This document shows positions 16,911 to 24,368 of a stretch of 26,397 bases of DNA, in pieces. Source of the stretch: a virus; IMG/VR virus record IMGVR_UViG_3300048110_000031, positions 1 through 26,397 of that record. One strand, 5' to 3'. Made by a program: the position numbers and the translations under genes. The notes under the pieces were generated by a model. The model ran no database searches and was not told where the DNA came from. It saw only the letters and a list, made by a program, of their open reading frames with translations. Every line of letters starts with the position of its first letter. Position 1 is the first letter of the stretch.

Positions 16911-18468
16911 ATGTAGACTCCATCAGAATACCTTTGGTTGTGTCGTAAGTTAATGTACCTGCCTCACCACAATCACCACTATGTCTATTCTTCAAAACTC
17001 TAACAGTAGTCTCATGTTGGTTCTCACTGTCTTGCTGATTTCGTTCTAGTCCTAAAACCATATCGGACAGTTGAGCAATGGCGTGTGAACCTCTCAAAGA
17101 ATTTAAGCTTGTCATCTTACCTGCTTCAAATCCTTCATCACCGCTTGGCCTACGCAAGTGAGACACAAGCATCATGCCTACACCTGTCTCTTCAGTAAGA
17201 CAACGTAAGGCAGTCATTGTATTGTCAATCAATCTACGCTCATCACCATCGGCAATAGAACTTACAATGATTGATAAGTGGTCTAAGAATATCCAACCAC
17301 ATTCACATCCTTTGGCAAGGTATCTAATCTTCGATAACAAATTGTCAGCCATCGATGAACCAAAGTGATTGTATAAAAAGAACCTGCCGTTGCCGACAGT
17401 CGCATCAAAAGTATTTCTAAAGTCTTCATCCGTCACACCTTCTCTTGATAAGTGCAATGGCTTTTGCATTTCGATACCCATGATACCAAGGGCTGTTCTT
17501 TGCATTGACTCTTCCAATGCTACATAGCCAACAGTCTCACCTTGTTTAAGTAAATGGTGTGCTATCTGTCTTGCAAATAAACTTTTACCTATACCACTAC
17601 CTGCGGTCACGGTTACAAGTTCTGACTTTCTCATTCCACGGGTACGCCCGTTAAGATTTTGAAAAGGATAAGGCACTGACTTGGTGTCATCAATCTTGTG
17701 AACGATGTCATAGATATCTGCACCCGATACAATACCGTCTGGTGTGTATGGCTTTGCATTCCAAAATGCTTTGACAAGTTCTTCGCCTTTGCCTTCAACC
17801 AACATCTCGTTGGCATCCTTCAAACCAAAGTTCATTATCTTTGCTTTTTGTGGTGCAAATAATTTAGCACATTCATCCGCAGCTTCACGCCCGTGAACGT
17901 CTTGGTCAAAACAAAATGTAATAGTTTCAAATTTATCTAGCCATTCCATGTTAGCTTGGATGTCACGCTTCGCACCCTTGCTACCAGACTTGATTGAAAC
18001 TACAGGCCATTTGTTACCAAGCATTTGACTCATGCTCATGGCATCAACTTCGCCTTCGCAAACTGTCACGTTCTTGCCCGAACCAAATAGGCTCTGACCA
18101 AACAGTTCAGTTTCTTTTGCTGACCCCAACCATTGGAAACTCTTATCTGGGTAACGCAACTTCTGTGCTTTTATATTACCTTGCTTGTCATGGTAATTGG
18201 CAATCTGTACAGGCTTACCGTTGTACTTGCCGACCCTATAATTAAATTTCTTAATGGTGTCTAAACTTAAACGCCTACTACTAATAGCCGATAAGTCACC
18301 AGTGATGAGTTCACTGGGAACACTTTCCGTTTCCATCTGTTCTCCTATATGAATTGAAGTATGCTTGCCACAACCGAAACAATAACTATGCCCGTCACTG
18401 TAGACTGCTACGTTATCTTTGCTTCCGCATGAATCACATGGAGCATGATGGACAAAGTCACTTTCCAT
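16894..18468 (-). CDS. Bifunctional DNA primase-helicase, T7 gp4-like
   Basis: A 524-aa protein close to T7 gp4 (566 aa), which unwinds the fork and lays primers for lagging-strand synthesis. The N-terminal zinc ribbon has C11, C14, C30 and C33 (C-x2-C-x15-C-x2-C). The primase TOPRIM domain shows E138 in CEGEVDAM and the acidic FCFDQDVHG around residues 186-193. The DnaB-like helicase domain has Walker A GSGIGKS (290-296), Walker B WIFLDHLSI (about 392-400), the VSHLRRP segment (about 435-441) and a late KNRHSGD. A strong terminator lies just upstream of this gene, so its expression depends on readthrough or on a promoter that I cannot identify. The start follows TTTAGGAGACAAAG. Confidence 0.96.
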   Translation of the reverse strand: MESDFVHHAPCDSCGSKDNVAVYSDGHSYCFGCGKHTSIHIGEQMETESVPSELITGDLSAISSRRLSLDTIKKFNYRVGKYNGKPVQIANYHDKQGNIKAQKLRYPDKSFQWLGSAKETELFGQSLFGSGKNVTVCEGEVDAMSMSQMLGNKWPVVSIKSGSKGAKRDIQANMEWLDKFETITFCFDQDVHGREAADECAKLFAPQKAKIMNFGLKDANEMLVEGKGEELVKAFWNAKPYTPDGIVSGADIYDIVHKIDDTKSVPYPFQNLNGRTRGMRKSELVTVTAGSGIGKSLFARQIAHHLLKQGETVGYVALEESMQRTALGIMGIEMQKPLHLSREGVTDEDFRNTFDATVGNGRFFLYNHFGSSMADNLLSKIRYLAKGCECGWIFLDHLSIIVSSIADGDERRLIDNTMTALRCLTEETGVGMMLVSHLRRPSGDEGFEAGKMTSLNSLRGSHAIAQLSDMVLGLERNQQDSENQHETTVRVLKNRHSGDCGEAGTLTYDTTKGILMESTYVQEF

Positions 18469-18483
18469 CTTTGTCTCCTAAAT

Positions 18484-18524
18484 AAAAAACCCTAGGCATC
18501 TTGGCGAACCAAAAAGACCTAGGG
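18484..18524 (-). terminator. Intrinsic terminator with UUCG-capped inner stem
   Basis: On the minus strand CCCTAGG (18524-18518) and CCTAGGG (18496-18490) form a 7-bp outer stem. Between them TTGG-TTCG-CCAA gives a second stem closed by the very stable UUCG tetraloop. TTTTTT follows immediately. It lies after endonuclease I and 16 bases before the primase-helicase ATG, so it should reduce transcription from early genes into replication genes, or stabilise the 3' end of the upstream mRNA. Confidence 0.85.
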
Positions 18525-18575
18525 CTGTACGACACACAACTGTAGTACATGATTGTTGTAAAATTTTTTGCCTGT

Positions 18576-18989
18576 TTATGCAACTGGTTTCTCATAGAGC
18601 CACTCCGTTGGTATAAACTTGTCAGCGTATGGGAATCCGTTTCGCTCACACCACATAGCGTAAGTTGTTTTAGACTTCTTAGAAATCCTGGACTTGCTAT
18701 TGCTGAAAACAAAACGGATATCCCTCTTCGGATGATGTTTCTTTACGAGTATCATCTTCTGACGGTCTGAAGTTAGAAGCTGACCTTTGCATTCAATTAT
18801 GATTCCATTGTTAAGAACAAAGTCGGGAGTGTACCTATGTTCTTTCTCTGGACGGACATAATTAAGAACCAACTTTTCATATTCAAAGGGGATAGATAAT
18901 GAATTAAGTTGATTTGCAACGGCCTCTTCTAACCCAGACCGATACTTAGAAGTCCGATTCGCTCTTTGAATCCTCTGATACTGATGCAT
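18576..18989 (-). CDS. Endonuclease I (Holliday junction resolvase), T7 gp3-like
   Basis: A 137-aa protein clearly related to T7 endonuclease I (149 aa). The catalytic residues are all present with T7 spacing shifted by one: E21 in RSGLEEAV (T7 E20), D56 in YTPDFVL (D55), and E66 and K68 in GIIIECKG (E65, K67). Further shared blocks are LNSLSIPFEYEKL, HPKRDIRFVFSNS and CERNGFPYADKFIPTEWL. The enzyme resolves branched DNA before packaging and breaks host DNA. The gene overlaps the SSB gene by 44 bases, an unusually long overlap, but a GAGGAAACCAAAG ribosome site supports this ATG. Confidence 0.96.
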   Translation of the reverse strand: MHQYQRIQRANRTSKYRSGLEEAVANQLNSLSIPFEYEKLVLNYVRPEKEHRYTPDFVLNNGIIIECKGQLLTSDRQKMILVKKHHPKRDIRFVFSNSKSRISKKSKTTYAMWCERNGFPYADKFIPTEWLYEKPVA

Positions 18990-19530
18990 CTTTGGTTTCC
19001 TCTTTTTCTTGAACGTATCCTACTTCCTCATCGAAACCAAAGCGACCTGCACCGCTCGTACCTTCTACATACTGGATGACTTGAACAGCCCTTAGTCTAA
19101 GACTAACTCCTGCTCCAACCATTGATGTATAGTACGGAGCAATAGCACCGTTCACTTTCATTTCAGACCCTGCGTAAATGTTATGCTCTAGCATGGGCGT
19201 TCCCTTCGCATCAAATACTGCGGGTTTGTATGCAGCTTTTGATTTGAATTTGATAATGACTTTACCAGTTGGGTTACCCTCTTGGTCTAGTTCATCAGCG
19301 TAAGGACGATTAGCTTCCTTACATGGTTTGCTACCAAGCTTCTTCTTCTGCTCTTTGACATTCTCATCATAAACAGAATCGATTTGTGTGATAACAGGTT
19401 GAGCATCTTCTTTAGTAAGAATGAGATTCACCTTGTATTCACCTTCCTCATTAAACTTAGTATCTGGAGTAGACAGATAAGGAAAAGCTGCCACTCCTAC
19501 TGGTGTTGTAAATGCATTTGACATTGCCAT
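18946..19530 (-). CDS. Single-stranded DNA-binding protein, T7 gp2.5-like
   Basis: A 194-aa protein in the gp2.5 slot (T7 gp2.5 is 232 aa). It begins MAMSNAFTTPVGVAAFPYLSTPDTKFNEEGEYKVNLIL, the usual start of phage gp2.5-type OB-fold proteins. It ends in a long acidic tail closing SESDF with a terminal Phe, the feature that in T7 contacts DNA polymerase and helicase and competes with DNA for the binding groove. The ribosome site is AAGGAGACTAAAC. It lies 90 bases after RNA polymerase, in a gap that carries one copy of the ATCCRCCAACGGAT motif. Confidence 0.93.
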   Translation of the reverse strand: MAMSNAFTTPVGVAAFPYLSTPDTKFNEEGEYKVNLILTKEDAQPVITQIDSVYDENVKEQKKKLGSKPCKEANRPYADELDQEGNPTGKVIIKFKSKAAYKPAVFDAKGTPMLEHNIYAGSEMKVNGAIAPYYTSMVGAGVSLRLRAVQVIQYVEGTSGAGRFGFDEEVGYVQEKEETKDASVSEDSKSESDF

Positions 19531-19603
19531 GTTTAGTCTCCTTGTTGGTTAATAATAACCTTCAGATAATCTTTACCCTTCAGTCTAATAGGGAAGGTAT
19601 TGT

Positions 19604-19617
19604 ATCCGTTGGCGGAT
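19604..19617 (-). promoter_or_regulatory. ATCCRCCAACGGAT motif, copy upstream of SSB
   Basis: On the minus strand this reads ATCCGCCAACGGAT, then ACAAT. It differs by one base from the motif at 22116-22129 upstream of RNA polymerase. Both are intergenic, both point in the direction of transcription, and both precede key genes. The ATCC-N6-GGAT ends are palindromic. It may be a phage RNA polymerase promoter element or an operator; neither is proven. Confidence 0.5.
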
Positions 19618-19620
19618 TGG

Positions 19621-22083
19621 TTATGCGAAAAAAAAGTCACTGCTCAATACCAAGTCTAAATCAAAGTCACCTTTTGGTGGTACTTCGGGTAGCTTTTTCT
19701 TGCTCTTTTCATCCAGTACAGGCTCGACTGATTGCTTGATACTTTGCAACAAATCGTAGTCCTTATACATCTCAACAAATGTGAAACGAATGCTGTCTGC
19801 AAGCTTGTCGCAGTCGGCAGCCACAGTTCCATATGAGTCGTGAACATTACAGAATGACTGAACACCTTTTTGTAAAGCATCGACTGTTGTTAAGAAAAGA
19901 TGGGCAGAATCCTGGGAATGGATTGCATTAGGTGGCAGTGAGTTACCTGCTTTTAAAACTGCAAGCTTCTCTGTCTCCTCATGTATCCTTGGCCTTATAA
20001 TCTCACCAAACAATTTAGTCTCGACCCTCTTTAACCGTAGTTCGGGATAAGATTGCACGACAGGAAAACCAGAAGGTGACACCCATCGTATCGGTAAATT
20101 ATTTTTTGCCATAATTCTTGCGGTCTTTTGCAAGTAGTCCATAGACACACGGGCAGAGTTTATTATCTCACCAATTGAATCCCAGATGATGCCCGACAAA
20201 AATGTACAGGCTTTAAACTCTTGTGTGCCAAATGGATGTACATCACCCTTGTCTCCACGCTTGGTCAAATCCTCAAGCACAAAGTCGGAGCAACTGTATC
20301 TAGTTGAACCATACGGCAGGGTCATTATTGCTCTTTTGCAGGTAGACCTTTTGACTCCGTATTTAATCCAAAGCATAGCAAGCGGGTTGTCTATCTTGGT
20401 AAGTGCTTCGGTTACATTGTCAGCTACAATTTGATAGACATCATTAGGTACGTCACCAGTTTGTATAAGGTTTACGGCTTGAGCTGCAACAGGGTCACGT
20501 TGGATTGCTGAGTAATGTTGGATGCCGTTACAACTTCCATCCATTGAGCAAATAAAACGAGACACATATCCATAGCCATGCTTTTGAAACTCCGCCCACT
20601 CTTTGCACCATGCTAAGAATGACCAAGGCTTGTCTGCCTGTTCCCACTCACGGTGGGTGTAAGGGTCTTCGGCTATTGCTATGAATGAATCAGAACTATC
20701 ATTGACCCACTTAACCCGTACATCATAACTATCTTTGTCATAGCCATACAAGTTAGCACCTTGGACACCAAGCCAGAACGCCCCGTTGTTCTCTTCGGTG
20801 ATTGGCTTGCCGTTAGCAAACAAAAGCAATGCCTTTGCATAGTCTACTGACTGACCATTTAAATAATTTGGCACATGGTATGCCCGACCCCGAAAGTCTA
20901 AGGTGTGTGGCATATAGATTTCTGGCTCATCTTTAAATTTACCTGCAATCCATAGCACCTTACTCAAGTGCAGCCGTTTAGATTTTATCCTTGCATTTTC
21001 CGTATGCACCTTGACAGCTTCCGCACGGTAGGCTTTACGAGCCTTCGCATTCTCCGCAATGTCATGCGGTTTTTGTGGTAGCGGGAGTAATTCGGCTTTT
21101 GGTAACCCGCCAACATCGATGCTATTATCCCAAACATGATTCAGTACCTCATATATAAAAGTGTTAATGACATAAGGCGTTGACTGCATCGCATTGATAC
21201 CATCAATCACCACGGGCATGGAGTGCTTCTCCAAGTCTTGTAAGTTTTTCTTGTCTCTATATTTTACCAGTTGAAGTGGTTTGACATGGCGTGAATAGTA
21301 CCCACCACCGATAACTTTTTTATCTTCCCAAGATTTTGGGCGAACCAAAGTCGGGAAGTATTCGGGAGCAAGCAACTCCATAAACCCATTTCTATCTTTA
21401 ATCCATTCCATAGTTTTTTCTGTAGCAACTAGCGATACAATTTTCTTTACGCCATTGCCTTTCTTGTCAACTTCAACAAGGCCAGTATGTTCTATGAATA
21501 GTTCGATAAGTTTGTAGCCAACATGAACCTTCTCTGTTCTTGTCCATGCAGGTACTTCAACACCATCTCTTACTGCGGATTCCCGCATCTTCCTACGCTT
21601 GTAACCATAGCCAAAGCTACGCTTATCAAGGTCACGCTTTACGACCCCATATAATTCTGGGTTCTTGTCTTCAAAGAAACGTAGCCACATTTCTGTTTCT
21701 ACATTCTTACCAATAGTGATAGCAGTGGATGTTAACTGTCTATTGATTGTGATTGAGTTAATGATGGTCTTGGCTGCAATCAAACAGGCTACCTCTGGTG
21801 GTATCTGTTCAAGCAACTTCACGGCAATCGGTGTTGCCCCTTTGGTGCGGTTGCCTTCATCGACAAAAGCAATTAGCCCTTGTGCCATTGGGTCAATGCT
21901 CGACCCCAATAAAGTTTTACCATAATTAGAGAACGACTCTTCGCCACGCTCTTTATGTTCTTGTACCCTCTTGTTAAATCTGTTGATTCCAAGAGTCCTC
22001 ATCTCAAGTTCAAGGGCAGTCTGTCGCTCCAAATCTTTAGATGATATTTCGATTAGCTTTACTAATTCGTTAGGTAATTCCAC
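19621..22083 (-). CDS. Single-subunit DNA-directed RNA polymerase, T7 gp1-like
   Basis: An 820-aa polymerase (T7: 883 aa) that transcribes the middle and late phage genes. Catalytic residues align with T7: D515 in SMDGSCNGIQHYSA (T7 D537), K583 and Y591 in CKRAIMTLPYGS (K631, Y639), and D749 in CNVHDSYGT (D812). The distance from D749 to the C-terminus is 71 residues, the same as in T7. The protein ends SSDFFFA, matching the T7 FAFA foot that contributes to the active site. The start codon is GTG at 22083, set by TAGGAG 7 bases upstream. The leader carries a hairpin, a repeat motif and, further up, the attachment site, so regulation of this gene is probably tied to lysogeny. Confidence 0.97.
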   Translation of the reverse strand: MELPNELVKLIEISSKDLERQTALELEMRTLGINRFNKRVQEHKERGEESFSNYGKTLLGSSIDPMAQGLIAFVDEGNRTKGATPIAVKLLEQIPPEVACLIAAKTIINSITINRQLTSTAITIGKNVETEMWLRFFEDKNPELYGVVKRDLDKRSFGYGYKRRKMRESAVRDGVEVPAWTRTEKVHVGYKLIELFIEHTGLVEVDKKGNGVKKIVSLVATEKTMEWIKDRNGFMELLAPEYFPTLVRPKSWEDKKVIGGGYYSRHVKPLQLVKYRDKKNLQDLEKHSMPVVIDGINAMQSTPYVINTFIYEVLNHVWDNSIDVGGLPKAELLPLPQKPHDIAENAKARKAYRAEAVKVHTENARIKSKRLHLSKVLWIAGKFKDEPEIYMPHTLDFRGRAYHVPNYLNGQSVDYAKALLLFANGKPITEENNGAFWLGVQGANLYGYDKDSYDVRVKWVNDSSDSFIAIAEDPYTHREWEQADKPWSFLAWCKEWAEFQKHGYGYVSRFICSMDGSCNGIQHYSAIQRDPVAAQAVNLIQTGDVPNDVYQIVADNVTEALTKIDNPLAMLWIKYGVKRSTCKRAIMTLPYGSTRYSCSDFVLEDLTKRGDKGDVHPFGTQEFKACTFLSGIIWDSIGEIINSARVSMDYLQKTARIMAKNNLPIRWVSPSGFPVVQSYPELRLKRVETKLFGEIIRPRIHEETEKLAVLKAGNSLPPNAIHSQDSAHLFLTTVDALQKGVQSFCNVHDSYGTVAADCDKLADSIRFTFVEMYKDYDLLQSIKQSVEPVLDEKSKKKLPEVPPKGDFDLDLVLSSDFFFA

Positions 22084-22100
22084 TAGCTTTCTCCTATTCT

Positions 22101-22119
22101 GGATTAAAATAATTAATCC
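22101..22119 (-). other. Hairpin in the RNA polymerase leader
   Basis: A perfect 7-bp inverted repeat, GGATTAA-TTATT-TTAATCC, ends 17 bases before the GTG start of RNA polymerase and just before its ribosome site. It is AT-rich with no following U-tract, so it is not a typical terminator. It overlaps the ATCCRCCAACGGAT motif by four bases. Confidence 0.55.
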
Positions 22120-22129
22120 GTTGGTGGAT
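22116..22129 (-). promoter_or_regulatory. ATCCRCCAACGGAT motif, copy upstream of RNA polymerase
   Basis: On the minus strand this reads ATCCACCAACGGAT, 33 bases before the RNA polymerase start. A near-identical copy precedes SSB, and a degenerate one (ATCCGTTG-CGG, other orientation) lies at 22281-22291 in the integrase 3' end. It adjoins the left arm of the inverted repeat around the attachment site, so it could also be an arm-type integrase site. Confidence 0.5.
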
Positions 22130-22159
22130 AGTCGCTAAACTGTACGTTTACTTAGGTTT

Positions 22160-22235
<76 letters not shown>

Positions 22236-22275
22236 ACATAAAAAAAACGTAACAGTTTAGCGGTCTATACATTAT

Positions 22276-23229
22276 TTATACCGCAACGGATACAGGAAAA
22301 TGATTTCTCTCATCCGTTCCAGGATTGTGAGATAACACCTTCATTGCATCCATAACCGTCTTATTATTTAACTTAGCGTACTGCATAGTTGTCTTGATAT
22401 CTTTGTGACCCATGATTTCTTTGACCACATAAATATCGACCCCACGCTGTACTAATCTTGATGCAGTCGTATGTCGTAACATATGAATACAAAAAGACTC
22501 ATCTTCTTCTTGGAAAGCAGTTCTCACTTCTTCCCGCCAGTTTCTCTGTACTGCCCAATAGTTATTAGGAAATACAGGTTCATCAGCTTTCTTACCAACA
22601 CAAAGGTCAAGCACTATCTCTCTAGCCCGTGGGATAAGCGGGATGATGCTATACTCGTTGTTGTTCATGTGCTTCCTGTCATACAAGTTGATGAAGTTTC
22701 CGCTGCGGTCAACATCACCTACTAAGAAGCCCTTCTTTTTACATGATGCAGGTGCATTACTATTGTGACCAATAGTTTCGGATAGCCGTAATCCTGTATC
22801 AATTTGGAATAGATAAAGATTCAAAAACTCTTCCATCTTTTTAGCTTTTAAAATCTCAACCAACCGCAGCTCCTCTTCGGGTTGCATGAACCTAAGTCGA
22901 TGCGACCCCTTTTCTCGCCAATCAAAATGTAAAGGCTCAAAGTCCTTCCCATAAATGCTTGGCTTGGCCTTGGCGTACTTTATCAAAGATGACAAAGCAC
23001 TGTAGTAGTGATTGATTGTTGAACCCGACAGTTCACGCTTGTCCAAAGCTTCTTCCAAACGCTCAATGTCTAAGTCATCAATCTCATTGACTAACTTTTG
23101 CGACCCAAAGAAATTAACAAGCCACTTGGCTCGTGATTTCTGTGCCTTATCTTTCTTGTTCCACACTTTAACACTTACCTTGTGGTACAGTTCCGATATG
23201 GTTCTAGGGTCATACTTTTTGTGTGTCAT
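22276..23229 (-). CDS. int: Tyrosine-type site-specific integrase
   Basis: A 317-aa phage integrase with a SAM-like N-terminal core-binding domain (about residues 25-95) and a complete catalytic domain. All six signature residues can be placed: R148 in DTGLRLSE, K186 in YDRKHMNN, H249 and R252 in HMLRH, H275 in MGHKD, and the nucleophile Y284 in TMQYAKL. It would join the phage circle to the host tRNA-Phe gene through the core at 22195-22235, just downstream of its stop codon. It follows the MarR-like gene by 10 bases and is probably co-transcribed with it. No separate excisionase was recognised; the ribbon-helix-helix protein upstream could serve that role. Confidence 0.95.
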   Translation of the reverse strand: MTHKKYDPRTISELYHKVSVKVWNKKDKAQKSRAKWLVNFFGSQKLVNEIDDLDIERLEEALDKRELSGSTINHYYSALSSLIKYAKAKPSIYGKDFEPLHFDWREKGSHRLRFMQPEEELRLVEILKAKKMEEFLNLYLFQIDTGLRLSETIGHNSNAPASCKKKGFLVGDVDRSGNFINLYDRKHMNNNEYSIIPLIPRAREIVLDLCVGKKADEPVFPNNYWAVQRNWREEVRTAFQEEDESFCIHMLRHTTASRLVQRGVDIYVVKEIMGHKDIKTTMQYAKLNNKTVMDAMKVLSHNPGTDERNHFPVSVAV

Positions 23230-23239
23230 AGTATTATCC

Positions 23240-23563
23240 TCATTGTTCTGTTAGTGATTTATAAACCCGATTACCTTTATTGGTAAGACGCACTAACTTA
23301 CGCCTACGTTCCATCGGGTCTTCTATTGCTTCAACCAAACCAAATCCTGGTTGAGCTGCAATCTTTATTTTACTAAGGATGCTGACGTTCCGACTAACGG
23401 AACTTTGTGCGACCCCTAGTTTAGCTTTTAGTTCGGTCATGCTGATTCCCCTTGAATCTTTATGCATCCCGACAAGTAGGAACAGTGACATACATTGTGC
23501 TTGCATCTCTCCGTTAAGCTTTCTAAATTCTTCGATTGCTTTGAACAATCCTTTAGCATTCAT
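23240..23563 (-). CDS. MarR-like winged helix-turn-helix regulator
   Basis: A 107-aa protein with the core of a MarR-type winged helix: ISMTELKAKLGVAQSSVSRNVSILSKIKI reads as helix 2, turn and recognition helix. The wing-like stretch after it ends in the characteristic 'DpmeRRRKLVRLTNKGNRVYKSL', which closely follows the MarR pattern 'D.RdrR...l.LT.kG..l'. It is shorter than most MarR proteins (about 140 aa) and lacks much of the dimerisation helix at the C-terminus. Placed directly before the integrase, it is a candidate regulator of lysogeny or of integrase and RNA polymerase expression. The ATG follows AGAAGAGGGAGT. Confidence 0.85.
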   Translation of the reverse strand: MNAKGLFKAIEEFRKLNGEMQAQCMSLFLLVGMHKDSRGISMTELKAKLGVAQSSVSRNVSILSKIKIAAQPGFGLVEAIEDPMERRRKLVRLTNKGNRVYKSLTEQ

Positions 23564-23605
23564 ACTCCCTCTTCTGTTCCATTTTATTTACAGTCGTGGC
23601 GGAAC

Positions 23606-23740
23606 TTACCGACCCTTCAGATATATTCTGATGTAACCTACGTCTATCCATCTTTCATGCTCATCAGCGTCTGTCGAAAACCCGACCCACCGATTCCATG
23701 ACTCAACATAAATCGAAAAAAAATATAAATTTAAATACAT
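23606..23740 (-). CDS. Small hypothetical protein, 44 aa
   Basis: This reading frame is shorter than usual gene-calling limits. It starts at an ATG preceded by AAAGGAAAAGACA, a good ribosome site, and ends 42 bases before the MarR-like gene. The product is rich in Tyr, Trp, Phe and charged residues (for example VESWNRWVGF and HERWIDVGYIRIYLKGR). It resembles a folded or membrane-edge peptide more than random translation. I do not recognise it. It sits first in the probable regulator-integrase transcript. Confidence 0.5.
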   Translation of the reverse strand: MYLNLYFFSIYVESWNRWVGFSTDADEHERWIDVGYIRIYLKGR

Positions 23741-23753
23741 TGTCTTTTCCTTT

Positions 23754-23822
23754 CTATATTGTTGGTGAATCACACGGGCGGTCATCAGACCACGCTTTTA
23801 TTTTCGCTACCTCTAGACTCAA
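23754..23822 (-). CDS. Possible 22-aa leader peptide with TTG start
   Basis: A TTG at 23822 follows GAAGGGGGTGATTAAA, a nearly complete match to the anti-Shine-Dalgarno complement. The frame runs 22 codons to a TAG just before the ribosome site of the 44-aa gene. The strong ribosome site is the main reason for listing it; the peptide itself (LSLEVAKIKAWSDD...) shows nothing recognisable. It may be a leader peptide or only a ribosome-loading site. Confidence 0.25.
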   Translation of the reverse strand: MSLEVAKIKAWSDDRPCDSPTI

Positions 23823-23842
23823 TTTAATCACCCCCTTCAAAA

Positions 23843-23871
23843 ATTATAGTTAAACGACCCACAGTATCCAT
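23843..23871 (-). promoter_or_regulatory. Possible host promoter for the regulator-integrase transcript
   Basis: A perfect TATAAT lies at 23848-23843 on the minus strand, with a weak -35 (ATGGAT) 17 bases upstream. TGTGGGTCG at 23863-23855 lies between the two boxes. GTGGGTCG is also the core of the tandem repeat at 26277-26302, so this may be an operator site. The rest of the gap 23741-23937 holds only the possible leader peptide and the hairpin listed separately. Confidence 0.4.
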
Positions 23872-23881
23872 TAACGTATTA

Positions 23882-23923
23882 ATTGCAATAAAAATAAATT
23901 CCTGGAAAGCTGCAATAGCTTCC
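23882..23923 (-). terminator. Terminator-like hairpin after the ribbon-helix-helix gene
   Basis: On the minus strand GGAAGCT-ATTGC-AGCTTTCC forms a hairpin with one bulged base, followed by AGGAATTTATTTTTATT, an interrupted U-rich tract. It starts 15 bases after the stop of the ribbon-helix-helix gene. It would end the early transcript before the lysogeny module. Part of it is one copy of a 20-bp repeat also found at 26260-26279. Confidence 0.5.
23894..23913. repeat. 20-bp direct repeat, copy 1
   Basis: ATAAATTCCTGGAAAGCTGC is identical to 26260-26279, about 2.37 kb away, and the match ends exactly at both borders. The two copies flank the whole early gene block. This copy is inside a terminator-like hairpin. 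Confidence 0.85.
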
Positions 23924-23937
23924 CAAGAATCCAAGAT

Positions 23938-24117
23938 TTAAGCGTGGGCTTCAATAAAGTTATCCACCGCTTTACGAATTAAATCCGCAACAGCTACCTG
24001 CGAGTTAGCATCTACGCTTTGCTTAAAAGCCATTTGCTTTAGCTTGTCGTAGTTACGAACCTGCAAGTTCACATTGTATGTGATGGTGGGTTCTTTAATC
24101 TTGTTTGGCCTTGCCAT
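23938..24117 (-). CDS. Ribbon-helix-helix DNA-binding protein, 59 aa
   Basis: A 59-aa protein beginning MARPNKIKEPTITYNVNL, with ATG at 24117 preceded by AAAGGAGAGACTT. The plan is a short basic arm, a beta strand with alternating residues (TITYNVNLQV), then two helices (NYDKLKQMAFKQ and SQVAVADLIRKAVDNFIEAH). This is the Arc/MetJ/CopG ribbon-helix-helix fold in which the strand pair enters the DNA major groove. Such small proteins act as repressors, plasmid copy control factors or excisionase-like factors. It is the last gene of the early block, and a palindromic or tandem site such as 26277-26302 would be a natural target. That link is inference. Confidence 0.8.
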   Translation of the reverse strand: MARPNKIKEPTITYNVNLQVRNYDKLKQMAFKQSVDANSQVAVADLIRKAVDNFIEAHA

Positions 24118-24128
24118 AAGTCTCTCCT

Positions 24129-24368
24129 TTAGTTGCCTATCGAATCGTTGACGTACACCCTTAGATGGGTGGAGAGGGCGATAGGTTGCCCACTTTCATA
24201 TCTACGCCAATTTGCCTTTGCTTCATCGTTCATATGCTGACCTTTGACCACCACATGGTAGCGGTCTTTGTTAAGGTAAGCTTTGAGTTGCCCTATGAAT
24301 GCTCGACCCTCTTGGTTGTTAGGAATCTCCGCAAACTGATAGCGACTAAGGTTTGGTTTCTTGTTCAT
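24129..24368 (-). CDS. Hypothetical protein, 79 aa
   Basis: A small basic protein beginning MNKKPNLSRYQFAEIPNNQEGRAF, with a central segment KAYLNKDRYHVVVKGQHMNDEAKANWRRY that could form a strand-helix DNA or RNA contact. I do not recognise a family. It overlaps the cysteine-rich gene upstream by ATGA and precedes the ribbon-helix-helix gene by 11 bases, so it is part of the early operon. Small early proteins of T7-like phages commonly bind and redirect host enzymes, which is a general possibility only. Confidence 0.65.
   Translation of the reverse strand: MNKKPNLSRYQFAEIPNNQEGRAFIGQLKAYLNKDRYHVVVKGQHMNDEAKANWRRYESGQPIALSTHLRVYVNDSIGN

Noticed and set aside
18458-18712. 84-codon minus-strand ORF overlapping endonuclease I
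   Set aside because: It lies in another frame of endonuclease I and runs through the terminator hairpin; endonuclease I has all catalytic residues.
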